NCBI RefSeq assembly: GCF_011752525.1
Contig: NZ_VWXI01000011.1
Span: forward strand, 124,001-188,000
Direction: 5' to 3'
Length of the DNA stretch: 64,000 nucleotides
DNA from: Pantoea sp. Cy-639
GTDB taxonomy: Bacteria > Pseudomonadota > Gammaproteobacteria > Pseudomonadales > Pseudomonadaceae
The notes below the pieces were generated by a model. It saw only the letters and a program-made list of their open reading frames with translations. It had not been told where the DNA came from and searched no databases. Each line of letters starts with the position of its first letter. The stretch's first letter is position 1. The translations under genes were made by a program, and so were the position numbers. This document shows positions 46,401 to 56,400 of this stretch, piece after piece.

Positions 46401-47755
46401 CGACGTTGCCGGAACTGCCGTTGCAGGTCGATTTCTTCCACGTCAAGGCGCTGGTGATCAACGACACCACGATCAGTCACGTGCATGCCGGCTTTCTGCG
46501 CGCGTTCACCGACCTGCAACGGCTCGACTTGAGCCACAACCATCTGCTGCGGTGCCCGGACGGGCTGGGCTACCTGATCAACCTGCGCCGCTTGCGCCTG
46601 GCGGGCAACGAGATCCGGCTGGATGCCAATGCTGTCGAAGCCCTGAGTCGACTGCCGCTGCTGAGTCATCTGGACCTGAGCGAGAACAGGGCTGTCGGTG
46701 CCTTCAACCTGCCGTTTGACCATCTGTCGCACCTGGTCGAACTGCGCCTGCGCAGATGTGCATTGCGCGAGTGGCCGACAGGCCTGTCGCTCTGCGGATC
46801 TCTGAAGCTGGTCGACCTGCGTGGCAACGCCTTGCCTGGTGCGCCGCGGGAAATCCTCAACATGCCCCAGGTGTTTCGCGAGTCGTTGCTGGTCGACGAC
46901 AATCGCCTGACCTTGCATGAGATGGCCAACCTTGCAGCACTCGATCCTATCCAGGAACCGCCCGAATATGCGCAAGGACGAGAGTGGTGGGCCGCAAGCG
47001 GTGCTGGCGCGGCGGCGCACAGGCAGATGTGGGACACACTGCAGGCTGTTCCAGGCAACGACGACCTGTTCCTGTTGCTCGAGCGCCTGGAGGCCGTGGC
47101 CGACTACAGTTGGTCGAAAGCATTCCTGCACCGGCAGGTATGGCGAATTCTTGCTCTCATCCACACCGATGCGGACTTTGCCACCGCTGTCCGTGGCCTG
47201 CTGGCACGCAGGCCGAACGACGATAACAGTGTGCTGTCACTTTTCAGCCAGGTGCTGCAGTTGCATGCCGATGCGCTGGCCGGGCAGCCAACGACCCGCC
47301 TGACGGGGGCACAGTTGCTGGCGTTGGGCAAAGGGCTGTTCCGCCTGGAGCGCCTGCAGTCGTTCGCCCAGGCGGACATCCTCGCGCGGGGTAGCAGTCT
47401 GCGGGCCAGCGAGCATGGCGCATTGGCCCTGCGCTATCGGCTCAAGTTGCGTCGGGCACTGGCCCTGCCGTTCCAGCCGCAGCGCATGTACGAAGTCGGC
47501 TCCCCGGTGGTGAGCGAGCTGCAGCTCGGCGCTGCCCAGGACGCCGTGCAGGCTGCCAGTACCCCCCAGGCCATGGCTGTCGACCTGTGCCGGCGCGCAT
47601 TCTGGCAGCGCTTTCTTGAACGTTACGATGCCGCTGCGTTCGCCGTGTCGCAGCCCGAGGCCGAGCGCCAGGCGCTGAGTGAGCGCCTGACCCTGGAGTT
47701 CATGCAGCGCATGGCGCGCATCGCCGACGACAGTGAGCGTGGCATCGGTCGCTAG
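43430..47755 (+). CDS. Large dermonecrotic-toxin-like protein with leucine-rich repeats and a NEL-like C-terminus
   Basis: A 1441-residue protein. The N-terminal two thirds resembles the dermonecrotic-toxin-like domain (DUF6543) of Pseudomonas effectors: FVARLDKRLQDTMPDLELEG, a hydrophobic hairpin near residues 375-450, and WIRMRGRYFEMYRPAPGRLY. Leucine-rich repeats fill about residues 985-1165 (LQRLDLSHNHLLRCPDGLGY; LRRLRLAGNEIRLDANAVEA; LSHLDLSENRAVG). The last 260 residues follow the NEL E3-ubiquitin-ligase layout (FLHRQVWRILALIHTDADFA; LALRYRLKLRRALALPFQPQ; FWQRFLERYDAAAF). The usual C-x-D/E catalytic segment is replaced by NDDNSVLSLFSQVL, about residues 1262-1275. The only cysteine I see in this part is the one in VDLCRRAFWQ. 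AGAGGA precedes ATG 43430. There is no signal peptide; secretion would need type III, type VI or another route. Confidence 0.8.
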   Translation: MSPISPDSSQQQSSAIDEWIGSRLPGWLQRASGSQVKRLREALNAHQATQARLRGRAQGLLPVHRFAEQRFAALLAGPLPDGVTFGQLEWLTVLPDITSPPQVPLLDYDAHLSRENGLLRLMSNFAAGERFYQGSGLVAGADDTLLSSADVLAGACRALDVGALYQAELDRVYDAATQEVLGHDKRSGLWLAMEMAALQGRISAADQLALREVLDVGQMHVQFEIKGYPGLPQVLGQPLADGLLIHLRDSQGTEQGVLLYLPGDPREVLRRYDSAAAMNRGLANDLQDARYRQHFTRLISLEQRPAFVARLDKRLQDTMPDLELEGQVQPGNVFQAMARRQVHRLKADARQLLVPTAEADTAAGRARLAAWKAAGLDLLNLSGLFIPAVGALLLADVVVHSAGQIFEGMSDWSLGHQHEALEHVLGVAATLAATASTVATVTFVRSAFLEGMEWVSDEGDTLRLWPNDLGPYASEPGAVLLQADGRFSDGQRDWIRMRGRYFEMYRPAPGRLYRLRHPVRPGAYEPRLLHNGERCWQLLYQRAQAWDDAAQMLDTLWPLAQPRSAVEARQILRAADMDIDELRGLLVENRRTPINLRDTLERFEAVERLETFFQQLRQDPAALVDPALLAWCRTRAQVSTVSDILERQAALRAPMLAHLSRLPDTEDELAQLLGQNFSRLPGNYARALSLEVSEAQREQAIAQRRLPLGLMTRARALARLARFNRMLAGLYLPSAYTDDSGVLAMALLDRLGIDGLRLSLARDVAQHESLASVETGTQATPHWVLVHQEGVFRVYDDTGAEVGLGAGDDIFGALEHVLAAQGETRQAGAALRERLLAVLPDTQQGITGMLGWPARDAWFNPGQRLADGRVGYLLSGRGAGRLSQREILRDGLRQYFPGLDDAQLEFELEVRWRRGVRAHAVLRALEDDLQQLDKALGDWVGFALDDASRAIRERFAERLQRAWRGLGETQLTGGRGQRLGLHLNFSDLPVATLPELPLQVDFFHVKALVINDTTISHVHAGFLRAFTDLQRLDLSHNHLLRCPDGLGYLINLRRLRLAGNEIRLDANAVEALSRLPLLSHLDLSENRAVGAFNLPFDHLSHLVELRLRRCALREWPTGLSLCGSLKLVDLRGNALPGAPREILNMPQVFRESLLVDDNRLTLHEMANLAALDPIQEPPEYAQGREWWAASGAGAAAHRQMWDTLQAVPGNDDLFLLLERLEAVADYSWSKAFLHRQVWRILALIHTDADFATAVRGLLARRPNDDNSVLSLFSQVLQLHADALAGQPTTRLTGAQLLALGKGLFRLERLQSFAQADILARGSSLRASEHGALALRYRLKLRRALALPFQPQRMYEVGSPVVSELQLGAAQDAVQAASTPQAMAVDLCRRAFWQRFLERYDAAAFAVSQPEAERQALSERLTLEFMQRMARIADDSERGIGR

Positions 47756-47794
47756 CGGCCAAACCGGTCATCCAGATTGACAGCTTTGGCCATT

Positions 47795-47813
47795 GCCGCG
47801 TCGCAGACGCGGC
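47795..47813. terminator. Hairpin after the NEL-like gene
   Basis: GCCGCGTC pairs perfectly with GACGCGGC around a 3-base loop, 39 bases past the stop and 58 before the acyl-CoA synthetase start. It separates the two transcription units or lies in the leader of the second. Confidence 0.45.
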
Positions 47814-47870
47814 GCGAACATCGTCGGACCGATGGTTCCACTCCAAAAACAACAACTCAGGAGTCCGACG

Positions 47871-49517
47871 ATGCGTGATTACGCCGAGGCCGCTCGTTCG
47901 TTCGACCATGCCCGGGCCGCCGCGGCGGCGCTGCATGGCGACTTCGAGGCCCTCAATGCCTGTGTCGAGTGCTGTGACCGACACACCGGCAGTGACCAGC
48001 CTGCCCTGATCTGGGAAGACCGGGAGGGCAACAGCGAACGCTACAGTTTCGAGCAGTTGCAGGCCCTGGCCGCCCGTTTCGCCAACGTGCTCAAGGCCCA
48101 GGGCGTGGTGGCCGGCGACCGGGTGGCCGGGCTGCTGCCACGAACCCCCGAGCTGCTGGTGACGATCCTTGCCACCTGGCGCCTGGGCGCGGTCTACCAG
48201 CCGTTGTTCACCGCCTTCGGCCCCAAGGCCATCGAGCACCGGCTCGAACAGTCCCAGGCCAAGGTGGTGGTCAGCGACCGCAACAACCGCCCCAAGCTCG
48301 ACGATGTGGCGGATTGCCCGACCCTCGTTACAGTTGGCGCGGTTGCCGGCGAGCTGGATTTTCACCAGGCGCTGGCAGTCGCGGACAGCGTCTGCGCGCC
48401 GGTCATGCGCCGCGCTGACGCCCCGTTCCTGCTGATGTTCACCTCGGGCACCAGCGGCCCGGCCAAGCCGCTGGAGGTGCCGCTGCGCGCGATTGTCGCG
48501 TTCCAGGGCTACATGCGCGATGCCGTTGGCCTGCGTCCGGAGGACAACTTCTGGAACCTGGCCGATCCAGGCTGGGCCTATGGCTTGTACTACGCCGTCA
48601 CCGGGCCGCTGTCCCTGGGCCACGCCACGACCTTCTACGACGGGCCGTTCAGTGTCGAGAGCTGCGCACGCGTCATCGACAAGCTGGGCATCACCAACCT
48701 GGCCGGATCGCCTACCGCCTTCCGTTTGCTGATCGCTGCCGGCGAGGCCTTCAGCGCGCCGGTCAAGGGACGTTTGCGGGTCGTCAGCAGTGCTGGCGAA
48801 CCCCTCAACCCCGAGGTGATTCGCTGGTTCGCCGACGAACTGGGGGTGACTATCCACGATCACTACGGCCAGACCGAGCTGGGCATGGTGCTGTGCAACC
48901 ACCATGCGCTGGAGCATCCGGTACAGGCTGGCGCGGCCGGTTTCGCCATCCCCGGGCATCGCATCGTGGTACTGGACGAGCAGGGCGCCGAGTTGCCCGT
49001 CGGCCAGCCTGGCATTCTCGCGGTGGACCGGGAGCAGTCGCCGCTGTGCTGGTTCGCCGGCTACCACGGCTTGCCGACCAAGGCCTTCGTCGGCCGCTAC
49101 TACCTCAGCGGCGACACCGTCGAACTCAACGACGATGGCAGCATCAGCTTCGTCGGCCGTAGCGACGATGTGATCACCACTTCGGGCTACCGGGTCGGAC
49201 CGTTCGACGTGGAGAGCGCGCTGGTCGAGCATCCAGCGGTGATCGAGGCCGCGGTGATCGGCAAGCCAGACCCGGAGCGCACCGAACTGATCAAGGCGTT
49301 CGTAGTGCTCGCCAAGGGTTGCGAGGGAACGCCGGAACTGCAGGAAACCCTGCGCCAGCATGTGCGCCAACGCCTCTATGCCCATGCCTACCCACGTGAG
49401 ATCGACTTCGTCGACGAACTGCCCAAGACCCCGAGCGGCAAGCTGCAACGCTTCATCCTGCGCAACCAGGAAATCGCCCGACAACAAGCCGCGCAGCCGA
49501 TCGCTGCGGGCGCCTGA
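47871..49517 (+). CDS. Acyl-CoA synthetase (AMP-forming), first gene of a beta-oxidation-type operon
   Basis: A 548-residue ANL-superfamily ligase that activates a carboxylic acid with ATP and CoA. Visible are the phosphate-binding loop FLLMFTSGTSGPAKPLEVPL, the aromatic HDHYGQTELGMVLCNHH, the SGDTVELNDDGSISFVGRSD hinge region, and the C-terminal catalytic lysine in LPKTPSGKLQRFILR. ATG 47871 follows AGGAG. The order ligase, SDR dehydrogenase, thiolase, acyl-CoA dehydrogenase, hydratase matches a P. putida cluster linked to short, branched or phenylalkanoate acyl-CoA turnover. The exact acid is not determined by sequence alone. Confidence 0.9.
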   Translation: MRDYAEAARSFDHARAAAAALHGDFEALNACVECCDRHTGSDQPALIWEDREGNSERYSFEQLQALAARFANVLKAQGVVAGDRVAGLLPRTPELLVTILATWRLGAVYQPLFTAFGPKAIEHRLEQSQAKVVVSDRNNRPKLDDVADCPTLVTVGAVAGELDFHQALAVADSVCAPVMRRADAPFLLMFTSGTSGPAKPLEVPLRAIVAFQGYMRDAVGLRPEDNFWNLADPGWAYGLYYAVTGPLSLGHATTFYDGPFSVESCARVIDKLGITNLAGSPTAFRLLIAAGEAFSAPVKGRLRVVSSAGEPLNPEVIRWFADELGVTIHDHYGQTELGMVLCNHHALEHPVQAGAAGFAIPGHRIVVLDEQGAELPVGQPGILAVDREQSPLCWFAGYHGLPTKAFVGRYYLSGDTVELNDDGSISFVGRSDDVITTSGYRVGPFDVESALVEHPAVIEAAVIGKPDPERTELIKAFVVLAKGCEGTPELQETLRQHVRQRLYAHAYPREIDFVDELPKTPSGKLQRFILRNQEIARQQAAQPIAAGA

Positions 49518-49529
49518 AGGAAATACGCC

Positions 49530-50297
49530 ATGCAGATCCAGAACAAGCACTTCATCGTCAGCGGCGCGGCCTCGGGCCTGGGCGCCGCCACCGCGCAGAT
49601 GCTCATCGAGGCCGGGGCCAAGGTCATGCTGGTCGACCTCAATGCCGCCGCCGTCGAGGCCAAGGCCGCTGAACTGGGGGCCAACGCCCGCTTCGCGGTG
49701 GCCGACATCAGCGATGAACAGCTCGCCAAGGCTGCGGTCGACGCCGCGATCAGTGCCTTTGGCAGCCTGCACGGGCTGGTCAATTGCGCCGGCATCGTCG
49801 GCGCCGAGAAGGTCCTGGGCAAGCACGGCCCGCATGCCCTGGGCAGTTTCGCCAAGGTCATCAACGTCAACCTGGTCGGTAGCTTCAACCTGCTGCGCCT
49901 GGCCGCCGCGGCCATGGCCGAGGGGGCGGCGGACGAGGGGGGTGAGCGCGGCGTGATCATCAACACCGCGTCGATCGCCGCCTATGACGGTCAGATCGGC
50001 CAGGCCGCCTACGCCGCCTCCAAAGGCGCCATCGCCAGCCTGACGCTGCCGGCTGCCCGCGAGCTGGCGCGTTTCGGCATTCGCGTGATGACCATCGCTC
50101 CAGGTATTTTCGAAACCCCGATGATGGCAGGCATGACCGAGGAAGTCCGTGCCTCGCTGGCCGCCGGGGTACCGTTCCCGCCACGTCTGGGCCGTCCGCA
50201 GGAATACGCGGCGCTGGCCCGCCACATCATCGAGAACAGCATGCTCAACGGCGAGGTGATCCGCCTCGACGGCGCGCTGCGCATGGCTGCCAAATAA
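49530..50297 (+). CDS. fadB1x: 3-hydroxyacyl-CoA dehydrogenase, SDR type
   Basis: A 255-residue short-chain dehydrogenase resembling human HSD17B10-type 3-hydroxyacyl-CoA dehydrogenases. The NAD motif is [20 protein letters not shown], the substrate-side [18 protein letters not shown] is conserved in this group, and the catalytic Ser-Tyr-Lys lies in [20 protein letters not shown] then ASKGAI. It oxidises 3-hydroxyacyl-CoA to 3-ketoacyl-CoA, the third step of beta-oxidation. It is 12 bases from the ligase and 12 from the thiolase gene. Confidence 0.92.
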   Translation: MQIQNKHFIVSGAASGLGAATAQMLIEAGAKVMLVDLNAAAVEAKAAELGANARFAVADISDEQLAKAAVDAAISAFGSLHGLVNCAGIVGAEKVLGKHGPHALGSFAKVINVNLVGSFNLLRLAAAAMAEGAADEGGERGVIINTASIAAYDGQIGQAAYAASKGAIASLTLPAARELARFGIRVMTIAPGIFETPMMAGMTEEVRASLAAGVPFPPRLGRPQEYAALARHIIENSMLNGEVIRLDGALRMAAK

Positions 50298-50309
50298 GGA
50301 GAAACGCAC

Positions 50310-51503
50310 ATGACCCTCGCCAACGACCCGATTGTCATCGTCAGTGCCGTGCGCACGCCCATGGGTGGCCTGCAGGGCGACCTCAAGAGCCTCACCGCGG
50401 CGCAGCTGGGCAGCGCGGCGATCCGCGCCGCCGTCGAGCGCGCCGGTATCGATGCCGCCAGCGTCCAGGAAGTGTTGTTCGGCTGCGTGCTCCCCGCCGG
50501 CCAGGGCCAGGCCCCGGCGCGCCAGGCAGCCCTCGGCGCTGGCCTGGACAAGCACACCACCTGCACCACCCTGAACAAGATGTGCGGTTCGGGCATGCAG
50601 GCGGCGATCCTGGCCCATGACCAACTGTTGGCCGGCAGCGCCGATGTCATCGTCGCCGGCGGCATGGAGAGCATGACCAACGCACCGTACCTGCTGGACA
50701 AGGCCCGTGGCGGTTACCGCATGGGCCACGGCAAGATCATCGACCATATGTTCATGGACGGCCTGGAAGATGCCTATGACAAGGGGCGCCTGATGGGCAC
50801 CTTCGCCGAGGACTGCGCGCAGACCGGCGCTTTCAGTCGTGAGGCCCAGGACAACTTCGCCATTGCCTCTCTGACCCGCGCCCAGGAAGCCATCAAGCAG
50901 GGTCGCTTCGCAGCCGAGATCGTTCCGGTGGAAGTCACCGAGGGCAAGGAAAAGCGCATCGTCAAGGACGACGAGCAACCGCCCAAGGCGCGCCTGGACA
51001 AGATCGCGCAACTGCGCCCGGCCTTCCGTGAAGGCGGCACCGTCACTGCCGCCAACTCGAGCTCGATCTCCGATGGCGCCGCGGCGCTGGTGCTGATGCG
51101 CCGTTCCGAGGCTGAAAAGCGTGGTCTCAAGCCACTGGCATTGATTCACGGTCATGCCGCCTTCGCCGATACCCCGGCGCTGTTCCCCACCGCGCCGATC
51201 GGCGCCATCGACAAGCTGATGAAACGCACCGGCTGGAACCTGGCCGAAGTTGACCTGTTCGAGATCAACGAGGCCTTCGCCGTGGTCACCCTGGCGGCCA
51301 TGAAGCATCTCGACCTGCCCCACGCGAAGGTCAACATCCATGGCGGTGCCTGTGCCCTGGGCCACCCGATCGGCGCATCGGGCGCGCGTATCCTGGTGAC
51401 CTTGCTCTCGGCTCTGCGCCAGAACAACCTGCGCCGTGGCGTGGCGGCCATCTGCATCGGCGGTGGCGAGGCCACGGCCATGGCGGTCGAGTGTCTGTAC
51501 TGA
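50310..51503 (+). CDS. fadAx: Acetyl-CoA C-acyltransferase (thiolase)
   Basis: A 397-residue thiolase. The nucleophilic cysteine is in TTCTTLNKMCGSGMQAAILA, the catalytic histidine in IHGGACALGHPIGASGARIL, and the acid/base cysteine in GVAAICIGGGEATAMAVE. It cleaves 3-ketoacyl-CoA with CoA to acetyl-CoA (or propionyl-CoA) plus a shorter acyl-CoA. The length is typical. AGGAG lies upstream of ATG 50310. It sits centrally in the operon. Confidence 0.95.
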   Translation: MTLANDPIVIVSAVRTPMGGLQGDLKSLTAAQLGSAAIRAAVERAGIDAASVQEVLFGCVLPAGQGQAPARQAALGAGLDKHTTCTTLNKMCGSGMQAAILAHDQLLAGSADVIVAGGMESMTNAPYLLDKARGGYRMGHGKIIDHMFMDGLEDAYDKGRLMGTFAEDCAQTGAFSREAQDNFAIASLTRAQEAIKQGRFAAEIVPVEVTEGKEKRIVKDDEQPPKARLDKIAQLRPAFREGGTVTAANSSSISDGAAALVLMRRSEAEKRGLKPLALIHGHAAFADTPALFPTAPIGAIDKLMKRTGWNLAEVDLFEINEAFAVVTLAAMKHLDLPHAKVNIHGGACALGHPIGASGARILVTLLSALRQNNLRRGVAAICIGGGEATAMAVECLY

Positions 51504-51511
51504 GGTGAACC

Positions 51512-52639
51512 ATGCTGGTAACTGAAGAGCAACAACAAATCGCCGATGCGGTGCGGGCGTTCGCCCAGGAACGCTTGAAGCCGTTCGCCGAGCAGTGGGA
51601 CAAGGCGCACCGTTTCCCGAAGGAGGCCATCGCTGAGATGGCCGAGCTCGGCCTGTTCGGCATGCTGGTGCCGGAACAGTATGGCGGCAGCGACACCGGT
51701 TACGTGGCCTACGCCATGGCCCTGGAAGAGATCGGCGCCGGCGATGGCGCCTGCTCGACGATCATGAGCGTGCATAATTCGGTGGGCTGCGTGCCGATCC
51801 TCAAGTTCGGCAACGAGGCGCAGAAACAGCAGTTTCTCGCGCCGCTGGCCAGCGGGTCGATGCTCGGCGCGTTCGCCCTGACCGAACCCCAGGCCGGCTC
51901 CGACGCCAGCAGCCTGAAGACCCGGGCCCGGCGTGACGGTGACCACTACGTGCTCAACGGCAGCAAGCAGTTCATCACCTCCGGGCAGAACGCCGGGGTG
52001 GTGATCGTCTTCGCCGTCACCGATCCGGATGCCGGCAAGCGTGGCATCAGTGCCTTCATCGTGCCCACCGACTCGCCTGGCTACCAGGTGGCGCGGGTTG
52101 AGGACAAGCTCGGCCAGCACGCCTCCGACACCTGCCAGATCGTCTTCGACAATGTGCAGGTGCCAGTACGCAACCGCCTGGGCGAGGAGGGCGAGGGCTA
52201 CAAGATCGCCCTGGCCAACCTCGAGGGCGGGCGTATCGGTATCGCCTCGCAGTCGGTCGGCATGGCTCGTGCTGCCTTCGAGGTGGCCCGCGACTACGCC
52301 AACGAGCGCCAGAGCTTCGGCAAGCCGCTGATCGAACATCAGGCGGTGGCCTTCCGCCTGGCCGACATGGCTACCAAGATCGCCGTGGCCCGGCAGATGG
52401 TGCTGCATGCCGCGGCGCTGCGCGATGCCGGGCGTCCGGCGCTGGTGGAAGCCTCGATGGCCAAGCTTTTCGCCTCGGAAATGGCCGAAAAGGTCTGTTC
52501 GGATGCCTTGCAGACCCTGGGCGGTTATGGCTATCTGAGCGACTTCCCGCTGGAGCGCATCTACCGCGATGTGCGGGTCTGCCAGATCTACGAAGGCACC
52601 AGCGATATTCAGCGCATGGTCATTGCGCGCAATCTTTGA
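51512..52639 (+). CDS. Acyl-CoA dehydrogenase
   Basis: A 375-residue FAD enzyme that forms the 2,3-enoyl-CoA in the first oxidation step. Motifs: [60 protein letters not shown], and [20 protein letters not shown] near the C-terminus, carrying the catalytic glutamate in the YEGTS loop. The sequence is most like short- or short/branched-chain dehydrogenases. ATG 51512 is 8 bases past the thiolase stop. Confidence 0.94.
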   Translation: MLVTEEQQQIADAVRAFAQERLKPFAEQWDKAHRFPKEAIAEMAELGLFGMLVPEQYGGSDTGYVAYAMALEEIGAGDGACSTIMSVHNSVGCVPILKFGNEAQKQQFLAPLASGSMLGAFALTEPQAGSDASSLKTRARRDGDHYVLNGSKQFITSGQNAGVVIVFAVTDPDAGKRGISAFIVPTDSPGYQVARVEDKLGQHASDTCQIVFDNVQVPVRNRLGEEGEGYKIALANLEGGRIGIASQSVGMARAAFEVARDYANERQSFGKPLIEHQAVAFRLADMATKIAVARQMVLHAAALRDAGRPALVEASMAKLFASEMAEKVCSDALQTLGGYGYLSDFPLERIYRDVRVCQIYEGTSDIQRMVIARNL

Positions 52640-52652
52640 AGGAGCAGACTGC

Positions 52653-53426
52653 ATGGCATTCGAAACCATCCTGTTGGACATCCACGGCAAGGTCGGCCTG
52701 ATCACCCTCAATCGCCCGCAGGCGCTCAATGCCCTGAATGCGCAGATCGTCGGCGAGATCAATCAGGCGCTGGATCAACTGGAAAAGGATCCGAGCATCG
52801 GCTGCGTAGTGCTGACCGGTTCTGCCAAGGCCTTCGCGGCTGGCGCCGACATCAAGGAAATGGCCGAGCTGCAGTACCCGCAGATCTATGTCGAGGACCT
52901 GTTCAGCGACGCCGACCGCATCGCCAACCGGCGCAAGCCGATCATCGCCGCGGTGTCCGGCTTCGCCCTGGGCGGTGGTTGCGAGCTGGCGATGATGTGC
53001 GATTTCATCCTCGCCGCCGACAATGCCAAGTTCGGCCAGCCGGAGATCAACCTCGGCGTGCTGCCTGGCATGGGTGGCACCCAGCGCCTGACCCGCGCGG
53101 TGGGCAAGGCCAAGGCCATGGAACTGTGCCTGACCGGCCGCCTGATGGGCGCCGAGGAAGCCGAACGAGCGGGCCTGGTGGCGCGTATCGTGCCGCAGGC
53201 CGAGCTGGTGGAGGAAGCGTTGAAGGTGGCCGCGACCATCGCCAGCAAGTCGATTCCGGTGAGCATGATGGTCAAGGAGAGCGTCAACCGCGCCTTCGAG
53301 GTCACCCTGAGCGAAGGCGTGCGCTTCGAGCGCCGGGTGTTCCATGCCGCGTTCGCCACCGAAGACCAGAAGGAAGGCATGGCTGCGTTCATCGGCAAGC
53401 GCGAGGCGCAGTTCAAGGACCGGTGA
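52653..53426 (+). CDS. fadB2x: Enoyl-CoA hydratase
   Basis: A 257-residue crotonase-fold hydratase. It has [20 protein letters not shown], the oxyanion segment [40 protein letters not shown] and [20 protein letters not shown], holding both catalytic glutamates. It hydrates 2-enoyl-CoA to 3-hydroxyacyl-CoA, feeding the SDR dehydrogenase of this operon. AAGGAG at 52638-52643 precedes ATG 52653. It is the last gene of the operon; a hairpin follows. Confidence 0.95.
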   Translation: MAFETILLDIHGKVGLITLNRPQALNALNAQIVGEINQALDQLEKDPSIGCVVLTGSAKAFAAGADIKEMAELQYPQIYVEDLFSDADRIANRRKPIIAAVSGFALGGGCELAMMCDFILAADNAKFGQPEINLGVLPGMGGTQRLTRAVGKAKAMELCLTGRLMGAEEAERAGLVARIVPQAELVEEALKVAATIASKSIPVSMMVKESVNRAFEVTLSEGVRFERRVFHAAFATEDQKEGMAAFIGKREAQFKDR

Positions 53427-53434
53427 AGCAGGTG

Positions 53435-53456
53435 GGGCGCTGGCTGGCCAGCGCCC
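53435..53456. terminator. Bidirectional hairpin between the hydratase and the large minus-strand gene
   Basis: GGGCGCTGG pairs perfectly with CCAGCGCCC around CTGG. It lies in the 37-base gap between two convergent stops (53426 and 53464). Confidence 0.65.
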
Positions 53457-53463
53457 TGTGGGG

Positions 53464-56400
53464 TCAGAGGTTGAAGAAGTGCGCGCTGGCCGCCGCGGTG
53501 GTGATCGGCGCGCGATAGACTTCGCTGACGCTGCCGTTGGCTTCCGTCACTTGCTGCCCGGCCGCGTGGCGCTGGGCGAGGGTTTTCAGGTGGCCTGCGG
53601 TGAAATCGACCTTGGCAGCCTCCTGGGCCGCGTAATGAAAGTGGGCGTACCACAGCACCTGACCGTTGTGGCTGATACTGTACTCATCGAGAAAGTCGAC
53701 GGGGCGCCCCTTGACTCTGGCCAGGCGTACACGTGTACCCACCCTGGCCAATTGCACCTGGCCTTGTTCGATCAGGAACTGTACCTCGGCCATGCGCGGT
53801 TTCTGCGCCAGGGCCGCTTCCAGGCGTAACCTGGTTGCCTGCTCTTGCAATGCTTCGGCTTCTGCGCGCAAGGTTCTGGCCGTGCCCTCGGCATCCAGCC
53901 CCTGGATACCCTCGTCGGTGGCGTTGTCCGCGGTCAGGCGGGCCTCGATGGCTTCGACCTGGTTCAGCAGGCGTGCACGCTGATGGAGCACGGACTCTTC
54001 GATTTCCACCGGTAGATAGCGGTTGCCGGCTCGACGGACACTGGCCACCTCTTCCCGCGTCCTGGCCATCAGGGCGGCGCTTTCCTTCAGCAGGCGTTTG
54101 AGGCTGCGCCCCGTGGAACCAGGCGCAGCCTTGACAGGTTTGAGCTCCACCCAACTGCCCTGTCGGAGCTGGTAGGTCCGCCCTGGCGTGTGGGTTTCCG
54201 GCCCTGGCAAGTCAACAGTAGTCGCATCATCAGGGCGAGGTTTGGCCAGTAGCACCCCGTGCTCGGCAGTCTCGATCAGGCCAGGGAGTCTGTGGCGCAG
54301 TTGACCCAGGGTGCTGACCGGCGGGTAGTCGGGGAGCTCGGCGAGATCGCGTGCGACATCGCGCAGCAGATGCTCCACGCCGACTTGCAGTTGCCTGATG
54401 GTGTCAGGTGTACCCGCGTCCGCTGTCAGGTCGAGGAGGATCTGCAGTTGCCGCTGGCTTGTCTGCAGGCGCTCGCTGATGCTCTGGAGCAGGCGGACGT
54501 TGGCCTCGGCATCGACCTGTGGCTGCGCCAATACACTTAGCCGCTGGGCAATGCCCAACTGCAGGTTGTCCCAGGTCCGGTCTAGCCAGAATGCCGCTTC
54601 CAGGGACAAGTCATGGAGTAGCGTCAGTTGGTTGACGAGGTTCTCCGCCTGCAGGAAGCGCAGGATCAGTTCCGTTTTCGCGTTGGCCGGCACGCTGGCA
54701 GCGAGGTCGCGCCATTTGACGATCTGTTCGAAGCGCGGGCCCGCCAGCCTGGCCAGTGCGTCGTGCGTGTGACGCAGGCGAGCATTGTTCTCCAACATGC
54801 GTTCAAGCAGTTGGGCCTGCTGTTCCAGACGCTGCGTGGTGATGCGCGTGTCGGCCTCATCCAACGGCTGGCCCCGCTGGTGTTGCTCGACCAGTTGCGA
54901 CAGTTGTGTGCGATGGGGATCGAAGCGTTGCTTGAGGAGCTTGTGCAGCACCAACTGGCAAAAGCTCTCCTGACGCAGGGCTGCGGCTTGCGCCATCCTG
55001 AAGTTCTTCATGGGGGCCAGGGCATTGCGGCTTTTCAGGTGCTCGAGGTGGTTGAGCCAGAAGGTGGCAAGCTGGCTGAGCTTGTCCTGGCATGTACTCA
55101 ACGTCTTGTCATCGCGAGTGGCAGCGACCAGTTTCTCCAGGGTCGTCATTTCGCGCGCTTTGCTATCGAACGCGGCTTTGTCAGCACTGATCAGTGCGTC
55201 CGCTGCCTCCAGTGCGTTCTGCCTTTGCAGGCGCATGCGTTCCATGTGCTCGGTGATCGGCATGCCACCCTTGCCTTTGTAGTACAGCCCAAGGTCCAGC
55301 GCCCAGCGGCCCAGTTCATCCTGGCGCAACCAGGGGCCGGGCGTCTGGTCCGGGCCGATGATGCGCATCTGCTGGCGCTCACTGTCATGTCGTACTTCGT
55401 AGGCCTGGCGGGTGGTAACCCGGATGATCTTGCCGTCGACCACGGGGTGTCGCTCATGCGCGAGCACTGCGTAAAACCGGGAGTCGTGCAGGTACAGCCC
55501 TTGGAACGGGCCTATGGGGGCGGGCGTACCCAACTGCGACAAGGTCAAATTTGCCTGGAGCTTATCCAGGTTCCCTTGTTGTTCAGCATTAAGGGTTCTG
55601 TCGGGGGTCGACCAACTGAAATTGAAGTTCTGCCGGGTGACCAGTTCGGTGCTGGCCGGCTCGGGTTCGGTTGCCGGGGTTGATGGGTCGACCGGCAGTG
55701 TTGCCGTTGGCAGGATGCTTTCCTGCTCCAGGCGCAGACGCATCAACGAGTGGGAGAACAGCAACATGGCAATGTTGACCAGCAAGTCGATCATCGCCAG
55801 TTCGTGTCGGGTGGGATCGCGTACTGGTTCGGTTTCCACGAACTCCGCCAGTGCCACCTCCATCTGCGCCAGCCAGGCCACCTTGCCCAGAGTACTGCCT
55901 GCCAGGGGCAACAGCGTGTTGAACAGCAACCAGCCCAGGGTCTTCCAGTGCTCCCAGCGTGTTTGCGCGGTGCTCGCCGATCGTTCCTCGAAGCGGGCGA
56001 TGGACTCGTTGACGCAAGCCAGGTAGAGAGCCTGGCCCAGATCCACAGGAGGTGGGTCGAGCGCCAGGATGACTGCGGGCGGCTTGCCGAAAGGCACGGA
56101 GGCGGGGTCGTCTATGGGAAAGAACAGGTGAGGCTCGAGGAACCCCCCATGTGCGTAGAACCTGCGGTCCTCGGCCGGTAGCCGATATAGCAGGTCGTCC
56201 TGCAGCGCGCCGGGTGTGCTGATGGCGACGAACAGGGCCAGGCGATCGTGGAAATACAACAATGAGTCCTGGTGCAGTGGGCGGTAGAGCAGACAGCTTT
56301 GGGCGCTGGGGGACAGTGGCTCGATCAGCCAGGTGTTGCGCGGATAGTCCGCATCCGCACCGGGAGACTTGATGAAACCCAGCTGTCGGATGGTCCACTG

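Noticed and set aside
47777..47806. TTGACA as a -35 element for the acyl-CoA synthetase operon
   Set aside because: No acceptable -10 hexamer lies 16-18 bases downstream; the position falls in a GC hairpin.
47700..51365. 1221-codon minus-strand open frame across the beta-oxidation genes
   Set aside because: Shadow of three well-supported enzymes; no motifs of its own.
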